Positions 29,616-38,877 of a DNA stretch of 52,646 bases are shown in pieces (the first letter of the stretch is position 1; every line of letters starts with the position of its first letter). Under the pieces are notes generated by a model. It was not told the DNA's origin, did no database searches, and saw nothing but the letters and a program-made list of their open reading frames with translations. Origin of the DNA: DATHGT01 sp035317605 (GTDB lineage: Bacteria > Methylomirabilota > Methylomirabilia > Rokubacteriales > CSP1-6); assembly GCA_035317605.1 (NCBI GenBank), contig DATHGT010000174.1:1-52646 (forward strand), read 5' to 3'. The position numbers were made by a program, and so were the translations under genes.

Positions 29616-30692
29616 GTGATCTACCGGGAAGCGGGGCAGTTCAAGACCACGTACGCGAGCGATCAGGCGATCTTTCCGATCGTCCAGGACCGCGTGTTCG
29701 TCGCGCTCTTCGCGCTGGCCGCGTTCGTGGCGGTGCCGCTGGTGGCGAACGAGTACTGGCTCCAGGCCGTGCTGATCCCGTTCCTCATCTACGCGCTGGC
29801 CGCCATCGGCCTGAATTTATTGACCGGGTACGCCGGCCAGCTCTCGCTGGGCACCGGCGGCTTCATGGCCGTGGGCGCGTACGCGGCGTTCAAGCTCACG
29901 ACGGCGTTTCCGGCGCTCAACATCCTGATCGTGTTCCCGCTCGCCGGGCTCGTGGCGGCGGGGGTCGGGCTCGTGTTCGGGATTCCCAGCCTCAGGATCA
30001 AAGGGTTCTATCTGGCGGTGGCCACGCTGGCCGCGCAGTTCTTCCTGATCTGGCTCTTCAACAAGGTGCCGTGGTTCGTGAACTACGCCTCCTCCGGCAC
30101 CATCACCGCGCCCCCGCGCTCGCTCTTCGGCGTGATGCTGACGGGTCCCCAGGCCACGGCGGGCGTTCGCTACCTGGTGGCCCTCAGCATGGTCGTGGTG
30201 TTCGCGCTGGTCGCCAAGAACCTCGTGCGCGGGCGCGTGGGCCGGTCGTGGATGGCTATTCGCGACCGCGACATCGCCGCCGAGATCATCGGCGTGCGCC
30301 CCATGCGGACCAAGCTCCTGGCCTTCGGGATCAGCTCGTTCTACTGCGGGATCGCCGGCGCCGAGTTCGTGTTCCTGTACCTCGGCAGCGCGGAGACGCT
30401 GGCCTTCGACATCGGGCTGTCGTTCCTGGTCCTGTTCATGGTCATCATCGGCGGGCTGGGCAGCGTGCTCGGCTCGTTCCTGGGGGCCGCGTTCATCGTG
30501 CTGGTGCCGATCTTCCTCACCAACGCGCCCCACACCCTCGGCTTCAATCTGCCCGTCGCCCTCCAGAAGCAGATCGAGCTGATGGTGTTCGGCGGGCTCA
30601 TCATCTTCTTCCTGATCGTGGAGCCGCGCGGGCTGGCGCGGCTGTGGCAAATCACCAAAGAGAAGCTTCGCCTGTGGCCGTTCCCTCACTAA
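29616..30692 (+). CDS. livM: LivM-type ABC permease, cassette 1
   Basis: 358 residues from a GTG with GAGGGG upstream. Before the first helix is a conserved polar head, M-I-Y-R-E-A-G-Q-F-K-T-T-Y-A-S-D-Q-A, matched by M-I-H-R-E-C-G-V-L-K-T-T-Y in cassette 2. Then typical LivM motifs: A-I-G-L-N-L-L-T-G-Y-A-G-Q-L-S-L-G, I-P-S-L-R-I-K-G-F-Y-L-A-V-A-T-L and G-G-L-G-S-V-L-G-S. It ends with L-R-L-W-P-F-P-H, again mirrored in cassette 2 (F-R-I-W-P-F-A-Y). Confidence 0.93.
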   Translation: MIYREAGQFKTTYASDQAIFPIVQDRVFVALFALAAFVAVPLVANEYWLQAVLIPFLIYALAAIGLNLLTGYAGQLSLGTGGFMAVGAYAAFKLTTAFPALNILIVFPLAGLVAAGVGLVFGIPSLRIKGFYLAVATLAAQFFLIWLFNKVPWFVNYASSGTITAPPRSLFGVMLTGPQATAGVRYLVALSMVVVFALVAKNLVRGRVGRSWMAIRDRDIAAEIIGVRPMRTKLLAFGISSFYCGIAGAEFVFLYLGSAETLAFDIGLSFLVLFMVIIGGLGSVLGSFLGAAFIVLVPIFLTNAPHTLGFNLPVALQKQIELMVFGGLIIFFLIVEPRGLARLWQITKEKLRLWPFPH

Positions 30693-30712
30693 TGCTCTCG
30701 AAGGAGGACGCG

Positions 30713-32032
30713 ATGAAAACTCTCGTGATCACGCTGCTCGCCCTCGCGGTGGCGCTGGGGCCGACGGCGGGCCCGACGCTCGCCCAGGACAAGTCGGTGT
30801 TCATCCCGCTCCTGGTGTACCGGACGGGACCGTACGCGCCCAGCGGCATCCCCATCGCCAACGGGTTCGTCGACTACTTCACGATGCTCAACGAGCGCGA
30901 CGGCGGCATCAACGGCGTCAAGGTCGCGTGGGAAGAGTGCGAGACCCAGTACGACACCAAGCAGGGCGTCGAGTGCTACGAGCGCCTGAAGGGCAAGGGC
31001 GGCGGCGCGCTGATCGTCAACCCGTACTCCACCGGCATCACCTACCAGCTCATCCCCAAGGCCCAGGTCGACAAGCTCGTGGTGTTCTCGATGGGCTACG
31101 GCATGAGCGCGGCCTCCGACGGCCGGTGGTTCCCGTGGGTCTTCAACTTCCCCACGAACTACTGGAGCCAGGCCTCCGCGGTCATCCGTTACATCGGAAC
31201 CCAGGAGAGCGGACTCGACAAGCTCAAGGGCAAGAAGATCGCCCACATCTTCCACAACAGCCCCTACGGCAAGGAAGCCAACCCGACGCTCGAGGACCTC
31301 GCGAAAAAGCACGGCTTCGAGCTGACCCAGCTCGCGGTGGATCATCCCGGCCAGGAGCAGAAATCGACGTGGCTTCAGGTCCGCCGGCTGAACCCGGACT
31401 GGATCTTCATGTCGGGCTGGGGCGTGATGAACCAGGTCGCCGTGAAAGAAGCCGCGGCCATCGGTTTCAAGATGGACCACTTCATCGGCAACTGGTGGTC
31501 GGCCAACGACTCGGACGTCGTGCCGGCCGGCGACGGGGCCAAGGGCTACAAGGGCGCCACGTTCCACGCGCCCGGCACCAACTTCAAGGTCCACGCCGAG
31601 GTGGTCAAGTTCGTCTACGACAAGGGCAAGGCCGTGGGCAAGAAGGAAGAGATGGGCGCGCCGCTCTACAATCGCGGGCTGGTCAACGCGATGCTGAGCG
31701 CCGAGGCCATCCGGACCGCGATGGGCAAGTTCGGCAACAAGCCGCTCACCGGCGAGCAGGTGCGCTGGGGCTTCGAGAACCTCAACCTGACCGACCAGCG
31801 TCTGGAGCAGCTCGGCATGAAGGGCTTCACCCATCCGGTGAAGGTGACGTGCGAGGATCACGAGGGCAACGGCCCGATCCTGGTCCAGCAGTGGGACGGC
31901 AAGAAGTGGAACATCGTGTCCGACTGGGTGGCCCCCATGCGCGACGTCGTGCGCCCCAAGATCGAGGCGGCGGCGGTGGACGAGGGCAAGAAGCTCGGCT
32001 ACACGATCCGGGACTGCTCCAAGGAGAAGTAG
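30713..32032 (+). CDS. HAAT-type substrate-binding protein, cassette 1
   Basis: 439 residues from the ATG at 30713, AAGGAGG upstream. Signal peptide M-K-T-L-V-I-T-L-L-A-L-A-V...L-A-Q. The mature protein begins K-S-V-F-I-P-L-L-V-Y-R-T-G-P-Y-A-P-S-G-I and carries W-E-E-C-E-T-Q-Y-D-T-K-Q-G-V-E-C-Y-E-R, with two Cys that could pair. It differs from amino-acid-binding LivK proteins and resembles binding proteins encoded beside acyl-CoA synthetases. Six bases separate it from LivF. The ligand is inferred to be a carboxylic acid from the ligase partner only. Confidence 0.9.
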   Translation: MKTLVITLLALAVALGPTAGPTLAQDKSVFIPLLVYRTGPYAPSGIPIANGFVDYFTMLNERDGGINGVKVAWEECETQYDTKQGVECYERLKGKGGGALIVNPYSTGITYQLIPKAQVDKLVVFSMGYGMSAASDGRWFPWVFNFPTNYWSQASAVIRYIGTQESGLDKLKGKKIAHIFHNSPYGKEANPTLEDLAKKHGFELTQLAVDHPGQEQKSTWLQVRRLNPDWIFMSGWGVMNQVAVKEAAAIGFKMDHFIGNWWSANDSDVVPAGDGAKGYKGATFHAPGTNFKVHAEVVKFVYDKGKAVGKKEEMGAPLYNRGLVNAMLSAEAIRTAMGKFGNKPLTGEQVRWGFENLNLTDQRLEQLGMKGFTHPVKVTCEDHEGNGPILVQQWDGKKWNIVSDWVAPMRDVVRPKIEAAAVDEGKKLGYTIRDCSKEK

Positions 32033-32037
32033 GCTCC

Positions 32038-32841
32038 GTGACCGCGCTGCTCAGCGTCAACGGCATCGAGGTGATCTACGACCACGTGATCCTCGTGCTG
32101 AAGGGCGTGTCGCTCCAGGTCCCCGAGGGGGGCATCGTCGCCCTCCTCGGGGCCAATGGCGCCGGCAAATCGACCACCCTCAAGGCCATCTCCGGCCTGC
32201 TCCGGACCGAGCGGGGCGACGTGAGCAAGGGGACGATCGAGTTCCAGGGGGCGCCCATCCACCGCCGCGACCCCTCGGAGGTCGTGCGGAGCGGAATCGT
32301 GCAGGTGATGGAAGGCCGTCACGTCTTCGAGCACCTCACGGTGGAGGAGAATCTCCTGACCGGGGGTTACACCCGCCGCAACGGCGATTCTCTCCGGCGG
32401 GACCTCGAACTCGTGTATACGTACTTCCCGCGGCTCACCCAGCGGCGGGGGGTGCGGGCCGGCTACATCTCGGGGGGCGAGCAGCAGATGCTCGCCATCG
32501 GGCGGGCGCTGATGGCGCGGCCCAAGCTCATGCTGCTCGACGAGCCGTCGATGGGACTGGCGCCCATGCTGGTGGCGGAGATCTTCGAGATCGTGAGCCG
32601 GCTCAACCGCGAGGAGGACGTGGCCGTGCTGCTGGCCGAGCAGAACGCGACCATCGCGCTCCGGTTCGCCCAGTACGGGTACGTGATGGAGAGCGGACGC
32701 ATCGTGCTCGACGGCGACGCCAAGACCATCGCCGACAACGAGGACATCAAGGAATTTTACCTGGGGCTCTCGGGGGTCGGGCAGCGCAAGAGCTACCGGG
32801 ACGTGAAGCACTACAAACGGAGAAAGAGGTGGCTGTCCTGA
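32038..32841 (+). CDS. livF: LivF-type ABC ATPase with basic C-terminal tail, cassette 1
   Basis: 267 residues from the GTG at 32038. Walker A GANGAGKST, signature ISGGEQQML, Walker B L-M-L-L-D-E-P-S-M-G-L-A-P, L-A-E-Q-N-A-T. After the point where LivF proteins normally end (F-Y-L-G-L) there are about 20 more residues ending K-S-Y-R-D-V-K-H-Y-K-R-R-K-R-W-L-S. The same 17 residues end the LivF of cassette 2. The tail is strongly basic. Overlaps the next LivG by 13 bp. Confidence 0.92.
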   Translation: MTALLSVNGIEVIYDHVILVLKGVSLQVPEGGIVALLGANGAGKSTTLKAISGLLRTERGDVSKGTIEFQGAPIHRRDPSEVVRSGIVQVMEGRHVFEHLTVEENLLTGGYTRRNGDSLRRDLELVYTYFPRLTQRRGVRAGYISGGEQQMLAIGRALMARPKLMLLDEPSMGLAPMLVAEIFEIVSRLNREEDVAVLLAEQNATIALRFAQYGYVMESGRIVLDGDAKTIADNEDIKEFYLGLSGVGQRKSYRDVKHYKRRKRWLS

Positions 32842-33659
32842 GCACCCAACTGGAGCTGCGCGAAGTCTCCAAGTCGTTCGGCGGCGTGCAGGCGGTCACC
32901 GGGGTGAGTCTGGAGGTGCCGCAGGGCGAGCTGCTGTCGGTCATCGGCCCCAACGGGGCCGGCAAGACCACGCTCCTCAACATGATCAGCGGCTTCTATC
33001 ATCCCGATCGGGGCCGCATCCTGCTGGAGGGCGCCGACGTCACGGACCTGGCCCCGAGCCGCATCGCGGCGCGCGGGGTGGCTCGCACCTTCCAGAACAT
33101 CGCGCTGTTCGCGGGCATGACCGTGCTCGACAACCTCATGCTCGGACGCCACGTCCACATGAAGGCGGGCGTGCTCGGCTCCTTCGTCTACTGGGGCTTC
33201 GCCCAGAAAGAGGAGGTGGCCCACCGAAAGCGCGTCGAGGACATCATCGACTTCCTGAAGATCCAGGACCTGCGCCGGCGGCCGACGGGCTCGCTCGCCT
33301 ACGGCCTGCGCAAGCGCGTCGAGCTGGGACGCGCGCTCGCCCTCGATCCCAAGATCCTTCTCCTCGACGAGCCCATGGGGGGCATGAACCAGGAGGAGAA
33401 GGAGGACATGGCGCGCTTCATCCTCGACGTCAACGAGGAGTGGGAGACCACGGTCATCCTGATCGAGCACGATATGGGAGTCGTCATGGACATCTCCGAT
33501 CGCATCGTCGTTCTCGACATGGGCCAAAGGATCGCCGCGGGGACTCCCGACGAGGTGCGGGCGAATCCCCAGGTCATCAAGGCGTACCTGGGCGAGACGA
33601 AGCCGGCCCGTGGGGTCGCAGGACCGGCCCAAGCGGTGGGGGGACCCACCGGTGGCTAA
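32829..33659 (+). CDS. livG: LivG-type ABC ATPase, cassette 2
   Basis: 276 residues, GTG start with GGAG upstream inside the end of LivF. Walker A GPNGAGKTT, signature-equivalent L-A-Y-G-L-R-K-R-V-E-L-G-R, Walker B I-L-L-L-D-E-P-M-G-G-M-N-Q-E-E-K-E-D-M and I-E-H-D-M-G-V-V-M-D-I-S-D-R. Paralogue of the LivG at 27872. It is followed, not preceded, by its acyl-CoA synthetase: the first two genes of the cassette are swapped relative to cassette 1. The last 20 residues are low-complexity and overlap the next start. Confidence 0.92.
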   Translation: MAVLSTQLELREVSKSFGGVQAVTGVSLEVPQGELLSVIGPNGAGKTTLLNMISGFYHPDRGRILLEGADVTDLAPSRIAARGVARTFQNIALFAGMTVLDNLMLGRHVHMKAGVLGSFVYWGFAQKEEVAHRKRVEDIIDFLKIQDLRRRPTGSLAYGLRKRVELGRALALDPKILLLDEPMGGMNQEEKEDMARFILDVNEEWETTVILIEHDMGVVMDISDRIVVLDMGQRIAAGTPDEVRANPQVIKAYLGETKPARGVAGPAQAVGGPTGG

Positions 33660-35604
33660 CGCGCTCACGATCCCGCGCCTGCTCCAGCGCGCCGCCCGCC
33701 AGCACGGAGCGCGCACGGCCATCCGCGAGAAGGACCGCGGCATCTGGCAATCCCACACGTGGATTCAGTACGCGGACAACGTGCGCGACTTCGCGCTCGG
33801 CCTGGCCGCCCTCGGATTCAAGCGCGGCGACCGGCTCTCGGTCATCGGCGACAACCGGCCGCGCCTCTACTGGGCGCAGGTGGCGTCGCAGTGTCTCGGC
33901 GGCGTCTCGGTGCCGGTCTACCAGGATTCGATCGCCCGCGAGCTGGCCTACGTCTGGAGCCACGCCGACGTGTCGGTGATCGTGGCCGAGGATCAGGAGC
34001 AGGTCGACAAGGTGCTCACGCTCAAGGCCGAGCTGCCGACCGTCCGCCACGTGGTCTACGACGACGCGCGCGGGATGGCGCAGTACCGCCACGACTGGCT
34101 GCGCTCCTTCGCCGACGTCCAGGAGCTCGGCCGTGAGTTCGGCCGGGCCCATCCCGGGTTCTTCGAGGCGGAGATCGACAAGGGCGCGCCCGACGACCTC
34201 GCCTTCGTGTGTTACACCTCGGGGACGACCGGCAGCCCCAAGGGCGCGATGATCACCCACGCCAACGCCGTGGCCACGGCCGAGATGGCGGTGGGCGCCG
34301 AGGACTTCCGGGTCGACGACGACTACCTGGCCTACCTGCCGATGGCCTGGGTCGGCGACGCGTTCTACACGCTGATCATGAGCCTCTACGTCGGCTTCGC
34401 CTGCAACTGTCCCGAGAGCCCGGAGACGGTTCAGCGCGACCTCCGTGAGCTCGGGCCCACGCTGATCCTGGCCCCGCCGCGGATCTGGGAGAACATGCTC
34501 ACCAACGTGCTCGTGCGCGGCGCCGACGCGCCGCCGCTGAAGCGCCGGGTGTTCGAGCGGTTCCGGCGCGTGGCCGAGCAGGTGGAGATCCTCCGCGCCG
34601 ACGGCAAGCCCGTGCCGATGGGACTGCGCATCGCCCATGCCCTCGGCGAGTTCTTCGTCTACGGACCGGTGCGCGATCAGCTCGGGCTCCGGCGCGTGCG
34701 CTGGGCCCTGACCGGCGGGTCGCCGCTGGGTCCGGACACGTTCCGCTTCTTCCGCTCCATCGGCGTGAACCTCAAGCAGGTCTACGGATCCACCGAGACG
34801 ACGGGGTTGGTCTCGCTCCAGCCCAGCACGGAAGCCAACCCCACCACCGCGGGCCGGCCGTGCCCGGGCATCGACGTGCGCATCGCCGACCGGGGCGAGG
34901 TGCTGGTCAAGAGCGCCGGGATCTTCCGCGGCTATCTCAAGAATGAGGAGGCCACCCGCGAGGTCATCGACGCCGAGGGCTGGTTTCACACCGGCGACGC
35001 CGGCTTCATGGATCCCCGCGGCCACCTCGTCATCATCGACCGAGCCAAGGACGTGGGCGCGCTCAACGACGGCACGCCGTTCGCGCCCCAGTTCATCGAG
35101 AACAAGCTGAAGTTCAGCCCCTTCATCCGGGAGGCGGTGGCTTTCGGTCACGAGCGTCCGGTGGTGGCGGCCATGATCGCGATCGACATGGCCACGGTCG
35201 GCAACTGGGCGGAGCGCCGGGGCCTGCCGTACACGAGCTACGCCGATCTCGCCCAGAAGACGGAGATCCGGGCGCTCCTGCGCAACGAAGTCGTCAAGTG
35301 CAACGAGACCCTCCCCGACGCCACCCGGGTTCGGCGCTTCCTGCTGCTCCCCAAGGACCTCGACGCCGACGACGCCGAGATCACGCGCACCCGCAAGGTG
35401 CGGCGCGGCTACGTGGCCGAGAAGTACGCTGACGTCATCGACGCGTTTTATTCCGGCCGCGACCAGGTCGAGCTGACCTCGTCGATCACCTACGAGGACG
35501 GGCGCACGGCGACCATGCAGTCACGCGTCACCATCGAGGATGTGGCGGCGGCGCCAGCCGCAGGGCGGGCCGGAGCGCCGGCCGGCGCCGGGGTGCCCGC
35601 ATGA
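33652..35604 (+). CDS. Long-chain-type acyl-CoA synthetase (AMP-binding), cassette 2
   Basis: 650 residues from the GTG at 33652, overlapping the LivG stop by 8 bp with GGGGGG upstream; a GTG at 33610 is possible but would give a long overlap. Paralogue of the ligase at 25926: P-loop Y-T-S-G-T-T-G-S-P-K-G-A, Y-G-S-T-E-T-T-G, T-G-D-A-G-F, I-D-R-A-K-D-V and C-terminal T-R-T-R-K-V-R-R-G-Y, with the same I-T-Y-E-D-G-R-T-A extension. The residue after Y-G is Ser instead of Met and the region lining the acyl pocket differs, so the two ligases may prefer different acids. Confidence 0.9.
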   Translation: MANALTIPRLLQRAARQHGARTAIREKDRGIWQSHTWIQYADNVRDFALGLAALGFKRGDRLSVIGDNRPRLYWAQVASQCLGGVSVPVYQDSIARELAYVWSHADVSVIVAEDQEQVDKVLTLKAELPTVRHVVYDDARGMAQYRHDWLRSFADVQELGREFGRAHPGFFEAEIDKGAPDDLAFVCYTSGTTGSPKGAMITHANAVATAEMAVGAEDFRVDDDYLAYLPMAWVGDAFYTLIMSLYVGFACNCPESPETVQRDLRELGPTLILAPPRIWENMLTNVLVRGADAPPLKRRVFERFRRVAEQVEILRADGKPVPMGLRIAHALGEFFVYGPVRDQLGLRRVRWALTGGSPLGPDTFRFFRSIGVNLKQVYGSTETTGLVSLQPSTEANPTTAGRPCPGIDVRIADRGEVLVKSAGIFRGYLKNEEATREVIDAEGWFHTGDAGFMDPRGHLVIIDRAKDVGALNDGTPFAPQFIENKLKFSPFIREAVAFGHERPVVAAMIAIDMATVGNWAERRGLPYTSYADLAQKTEIRALLRNEVVKCNETLPDATRVRRFLLLPKDLDADDAEITRTRKVRRGYVAEKYADVIDAFYSGRDQVELTSSITYEDGRTATMQSRVTIEDVAAAPAAGRAGAPAGAGVPA

Positions 35605-36494
35605 TCGACTGGCAGTTCTCGGTCCTGCTGCTCTCGAACGGGGTCCTCATCGGCCTCATGTACTCGCTGATCGCGCTCGGGTTCGTGCTCGTCTACAAGG
35701 CCACCGACGCCGTCAACTTCGCCCAGGGCGAGTTCGTGATGCTCGCGGGCTTCCTGGTGGTCGGCGGCCTCACCGTGATCGGGGTGCCGCTCTTGGTGTC
35801 GCTGGTGGCGGGCCTCGTGGTCATGGGGGGCTTCGGCTTCGCCCTCGAGCGGGTCATGCTCAGAAAGCTCATCGGCCGGCCCGTCATCGCGGTGGTCATG
35901 GCCACCATCGGGCTCGCCGCGATCCTGCGTGGCATCGGACCGTTCGGCATCTTCCAGGGCACGCGCCCGCTGCCGCTGCCGCTGCGTGACGAGCCGTTCG
36001 TGCTGGGCCCGCTGTTCATTCCGCCGATCCAGCTGGTGGGCGGCGCGGTCAGTCTGGCCTTCCTCGGCGGCTTCAGCTGGTTCTTCCTGAAGTCGCGCAA
36101 GGGCATCGCGATGCGCGCGGTGGCCGACAACCAGCAGGTCGCCATGGCCATGGGCATCGACGTCGAGCGATACTTCGGGCTGGCGTGGGCCATGACCGGC
36201 GTGGTCTCGGCGCTGGGCGGCGTCTTGTGGGGCAACATGCTGGGCGTGGACGTGAACCTGGCCCTGGTCGGCTTCAAGGTCTTTCCGGTGGTGATCCTGG
36301 GCGGGCTCGACTCCATCCCCGGGGCCATCATCGGCGGCCTCATCGTCGGGATCGTGGAGAACTTCGCCGCGGGCTACATCGATCCGTACGTGGGCGGCGG
36401 CACCAAGGACTTCGCGCCCTACGTGCTGATGATCCTGGCCCTGATGGTGCGACCTTACGGCATCTTCGGTAAGAAGATCATCGAGCGGGTGTGA
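35601..36494 (+). CDS. livH: LivH-type ABC permease, cassette 2
   Basis: 297 residues, about eight membrane segments; G-V-L-I-G-L-M-Y-S-L-I-A-L-G-F-V-L-V-Y-K-A-T-D-A-V-N-F-A-Q-G at the N-terminus, G-G-L-D-S-I-P-G-A-I-I-G-G late, ending I-F-G-K-K-I-I-E-R-V. ATG overlaps the ligase stop (ATGA); four bases separate it from LivM. Confidence 0.93.
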   Translation: MIDWQFSVLLLSNGVLIGLMYSLIALGFVLVYKATDAVNFAQGEFVMLAGFLVVGGLTVIGVPLLVSLVAGLVVMGGFGFALERVMLRKLIGRPVIAVVMATIGLAAILRGIGPFGIFQGTRPLPLPLRDEPFVLGPLFIPPIQLVGGAVSLAFLGGFSWFFLKSRKGIAMRAVADNQQVAMAMGIDVERYFGLAWAMTGVVSALGGVLWGNMLGVDVNLALVGFKVFPVVILGGLDSIPGAIIGGLIVGIVENFAAGYIDPYVGGGTKDFAPYVLMILALMVRPYGIFGKKIIERV

Positions 36495-36498
36495 GGCC

Positions 36499-37566
36499 AT
36501 GATTCATCGCGAGTGCGGGGTGCTCAAGACGACGTACGAAGCCGACATGGCGCTGTATCCGTTGCCCATCGCCCGTTACGCGGTGGCGGGGGTGGCCGTC
36601 ATCTTCTTCCTGGTGATCCCGCTGACCCTCCACGAGTACTACCTGTCCGTGGCCAACCTGGTCTGGATCGCGGTCATCGGCGCGCTCGGCCTCAACATCC
36701 TGGTCGGCTACACCGGGCAGGTCTCGATCGGCCACGGCGCGTTCATGTCCGTGGGCGCCTACACCGCCGCCAACCTGGCCACCCGGCTCGGCGCGCCGTG
36801 GCCCGTCACCCTGATCGCGGGCGGGCTCATGGCGGCCCTCATCGGCGCGATCGTGGGGATCCCGTCGCTGCGCATCAAGGGCCTGTACCTGGCCATCGCG
36901 ACCCTGGCCGGACAGCTCATCATCGAGTGGACGATCAACCACGTCACGTTCATCAGCGGCGGCGTGCAGGCCTCCATCGAGGTCCCGCGGCCCCGCATCG
37001 GGCCCTACGTGCTGTCGAGCCAGCGGGCCATGTACTACTTCCTGCTCGCCTTCGTGGTCATCGCCATCGTGGGCACCATGAACCTGGTGCGCAGCCGCAT
37101 CGGCCGCGCCTTCGTGGCCATCCGCGACCAGGACATCGCCGCCGAGATCATCGGCATCAACATCTTCCGCTACAAGCTGCTGGCCTTCGCGATCTCGTCG
37201 TTCTACGCGGGGGTCACCGGGGTGCTGTACACGTACTTCCTCGGCATCGCCAACTACGAGCAGTTCCAGATCGGGGTGTCGATCGACTACCTGGCCATGA
37301 TCATCATCGGCGGGCTCGGCTCCGTGCTGGGGTCGATCTTCGGCGCCATGTTCGTGACCCTGCTCCCCATCATCATCCGCTACGCCATGGAGGCGCTCAG
37401 CGGCGTCTTCTTCTCGCAGGCGGTCATGCTCAACCTGATCCCTGCGCTCCGTCTCACGCTGTTCGGGGCCCTCATCATCGTGTTCCTGATCGTGGAGCCC
37501 GAGGGCCTGAACCGCCTGTGGCGGAACATCAGAAGCTACTTCCGAATCTGGCCGTTTGCGTACTGA
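36499..37566 (+). CDS. livM: LivM-type ABC permease, cassette 2
   Basis: 355 residues. Head M-I-H-R-E-C-G-V-L-K-T-T-Y-E-A-D-M-A-L-Y-P matches the LivM of cassette 1, as does the end L-W-R-N-I-R-S-Y-F-R-I-W-P-F-A-Y. Between them are the LivM motifs L-N-I-L-V-G-Y-T-G-Q-V-S-I-G-H-G-A-F-M, I-P-S-L-R-I-K-G-L-Y-L-A-I-A-T-L and G-G-L-G-S-V-L-G-S. GAGG lies shortly before the ATG, in the LivH stop. Confidence 0.93.
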   Translation: MIHRECGVLKTTYEADMALYPLPIARYAVAGVAVIFFLVIPLTLHEYYLSVANLVWIAVIGALGLNILVGYTGQVSIGHGAFMSVGAYTAANLATRLGAPWPVTLIAGGLMAALIGAIVGIPSLRIKGLYLAIATLAGQLIIEWTINHVTFISGGVQASIEVPRPRIGPYVLSSQRAMYYFLLAFVVIAIVGTMNLVRSRIGRAFVAIRDQDIAAEIIGINIFRYKLLAFAISSFYAGVTGVLYTYFLGIANYEQFQIGVSIDYLAMIIIGGLGSVLGSIFGAMFVTLLPIIIRYAMEALSGVFFSQAVMLNLIPALRLTLFGALIIVFLIVEPEGLNRLWRNIRSYFRIWPFAY

Positions 37567-37590
37567 GTACGCGAAGAAGGGAGAACGCAT

Positions 37591-38841
37591 ATGCGTAAGT
37601 GCCTGACCGTTGCCATCGCAGTCCTGGTCGGCCTCGCGGGGTTGCTCGGTCCCGTCGCCGCGAGCGCTCAGTCGAAGGGGGAGGTCGTCATCGGCGTGCA
37701 GTGCGATCGGACCGGCGCGACCCAGATCGTGGGCACGGTCCTCTGCCCGGCCTTCCACGACTACGTCGCCCTCGTCAACTCCAAGGGCGGGGTGGAAGGG
37801 CGCCAGATCAAGGCGATCGAGATCGACCACGAGTACAAGGTGCCGGCGGGCGTCGAGGCGTACGAGCGCCACAAGAAGGAAGGCGCCGTCACCATGGCGA
37901 TCTACGGGACGCCCCACATCTACGCGCTGGCCGCGAAGCTGACGGAAGACCGCATCCCCGGCACCTCGCCGGGCTTCGGCAGCGCCGCCGCCGCCGACGG
38001 CGTGCGCTATCCCTACATCTTCCCCATCGCGGCCACCTACTGGTCGCAGGGCACGGCCGCCGTGGACTTCGTCAAGAAGCAGCTCGGCACCCTGCGCAAC
38101 AAGAAGATCGCCTACATCTTCTACGACAACCCGGCCGGCCGCGAGCCCATCGAGGTCATCGAGGACCTGGCGACCAAGGAAGGTTTCCAGCTCAAGACCT
38201 TCGCGGTGCCGCCTCCCGGCGTGGAGATGGGCGCCCAGGTGCTGGACATCGCCCAGCGCTTCCGCGCGGACTTCGTGATCGCCCACCTGTTCGGCGGGGC
38301 GCCGTCGGTGTCGATCAAGGAGTTCAAGCGGGTCGGCTATCCGCTCAGCAAGGTCGTCTCGTTCGTGTGGGGCGCGGCCGAGGCCAACATCGACGGCGCC
38401 GGCGGCTTCGCGGTGGCCGAGGGGTATTTCGCCATGCAGTTCGCCGGGGTGGGCACCGACTATCCCGTGCTGAACGAGATCCGCGAGATGTACAAGAAGC
38501 AGGGCAAGGAAGCGCCCAAGGGCATGGCGTCCACCGTGTTCTACAACCGCGGGGTGCTGATCGCGGCGCTCCACGTGGAGGCCATCCGCAACGCGCTCAA
38601 GGCCAAGCCCGACGGCAAGATCACGGGCGTGGACACGAAGGCCGGCTTCGAGAAGATCAACAACTTCACGCTGGGCGGCCTGGTTCCGCCGCTCAAGATC
38701 ACGCCCCAGGATCACGAGGGGGGCGGGCTCGTTCAGATCTGGCAGGTGAAGGGCGGCAAGTTCGTAAAGGCTACCGAATGGTACTCGGCGTATCAGGACG
38801 TGGTGGCCAAGCACATCCGCGAGGCGGGCGCGAAGAAGTAG
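37591..38841 (+). CDS. HAAT-type substrate-binding protein, cassette 2
   Basis: 416 residues, signal peptide M-R-K-C-L-T-V-A-I-A-V-L-V...A-S-A-Q, GGGAGAA upstream of the ATG. The mature start G-E-V-V-I-G-V-Q-C-D-R-T-G-A-T-Q-I-V-G-T-V-L-C carries two cysteines about 14 residues apart in the ligand-loop region, as in binding proteins encoded beside FadD-like ligases. It is only distantly like the cassette 1 protein, so ligands probably differ. The stop is followed 36 bp later by a long hairpin repeat. Confidence 0.9.
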   Translation: MRKCLTVAIAVLVGLAGLLGPVAASAQSKGEVVIGVQCDRTGATQIVGTVLCPAFHDYVALVNSKGGVEGRQIKAIEIDHEYKVPAGVEAYERHKKEGAVTMAIYGTPHIYALAAKLTEDRIPGTSPGFGSAAAADGVRYPYIFPIAATYWSQGTAAVDFVKKQLGTLRNKKIAYIFYDNPAGREPIEVIEDLATKEGFQLKTFAVPPPGVEMGAQVLDIAQRFRADFVIAHLFGGAPSVSIKEFKRVGYPLSKVVSFVWGAAEANIDGAGGFAVAEGYFAMQFAGVGTDYPVLNEIREMYKKQGKEAPKGMASTVFYNRGVLIAALHVEAIRNALKAKPDGKITGVDTKAGFEKINNFTLGGLVPPLKITPQDHEGGGLVQIWQVKGGKFVKATEWYSAYQDVVAKHIREAGAKK

Positions 38842-38877
38842 CTCTCGCTCGGGCGCTGACCCCGGGCGCCGGGCTTC

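Noticed and set aside
36478..38814. 778-residue open frame antisense to LivM and the binding protein of cassette 2
   Set aside because: Shadow frame; the plus-strand genes have ribosome sites, signal peptide and family motifs.
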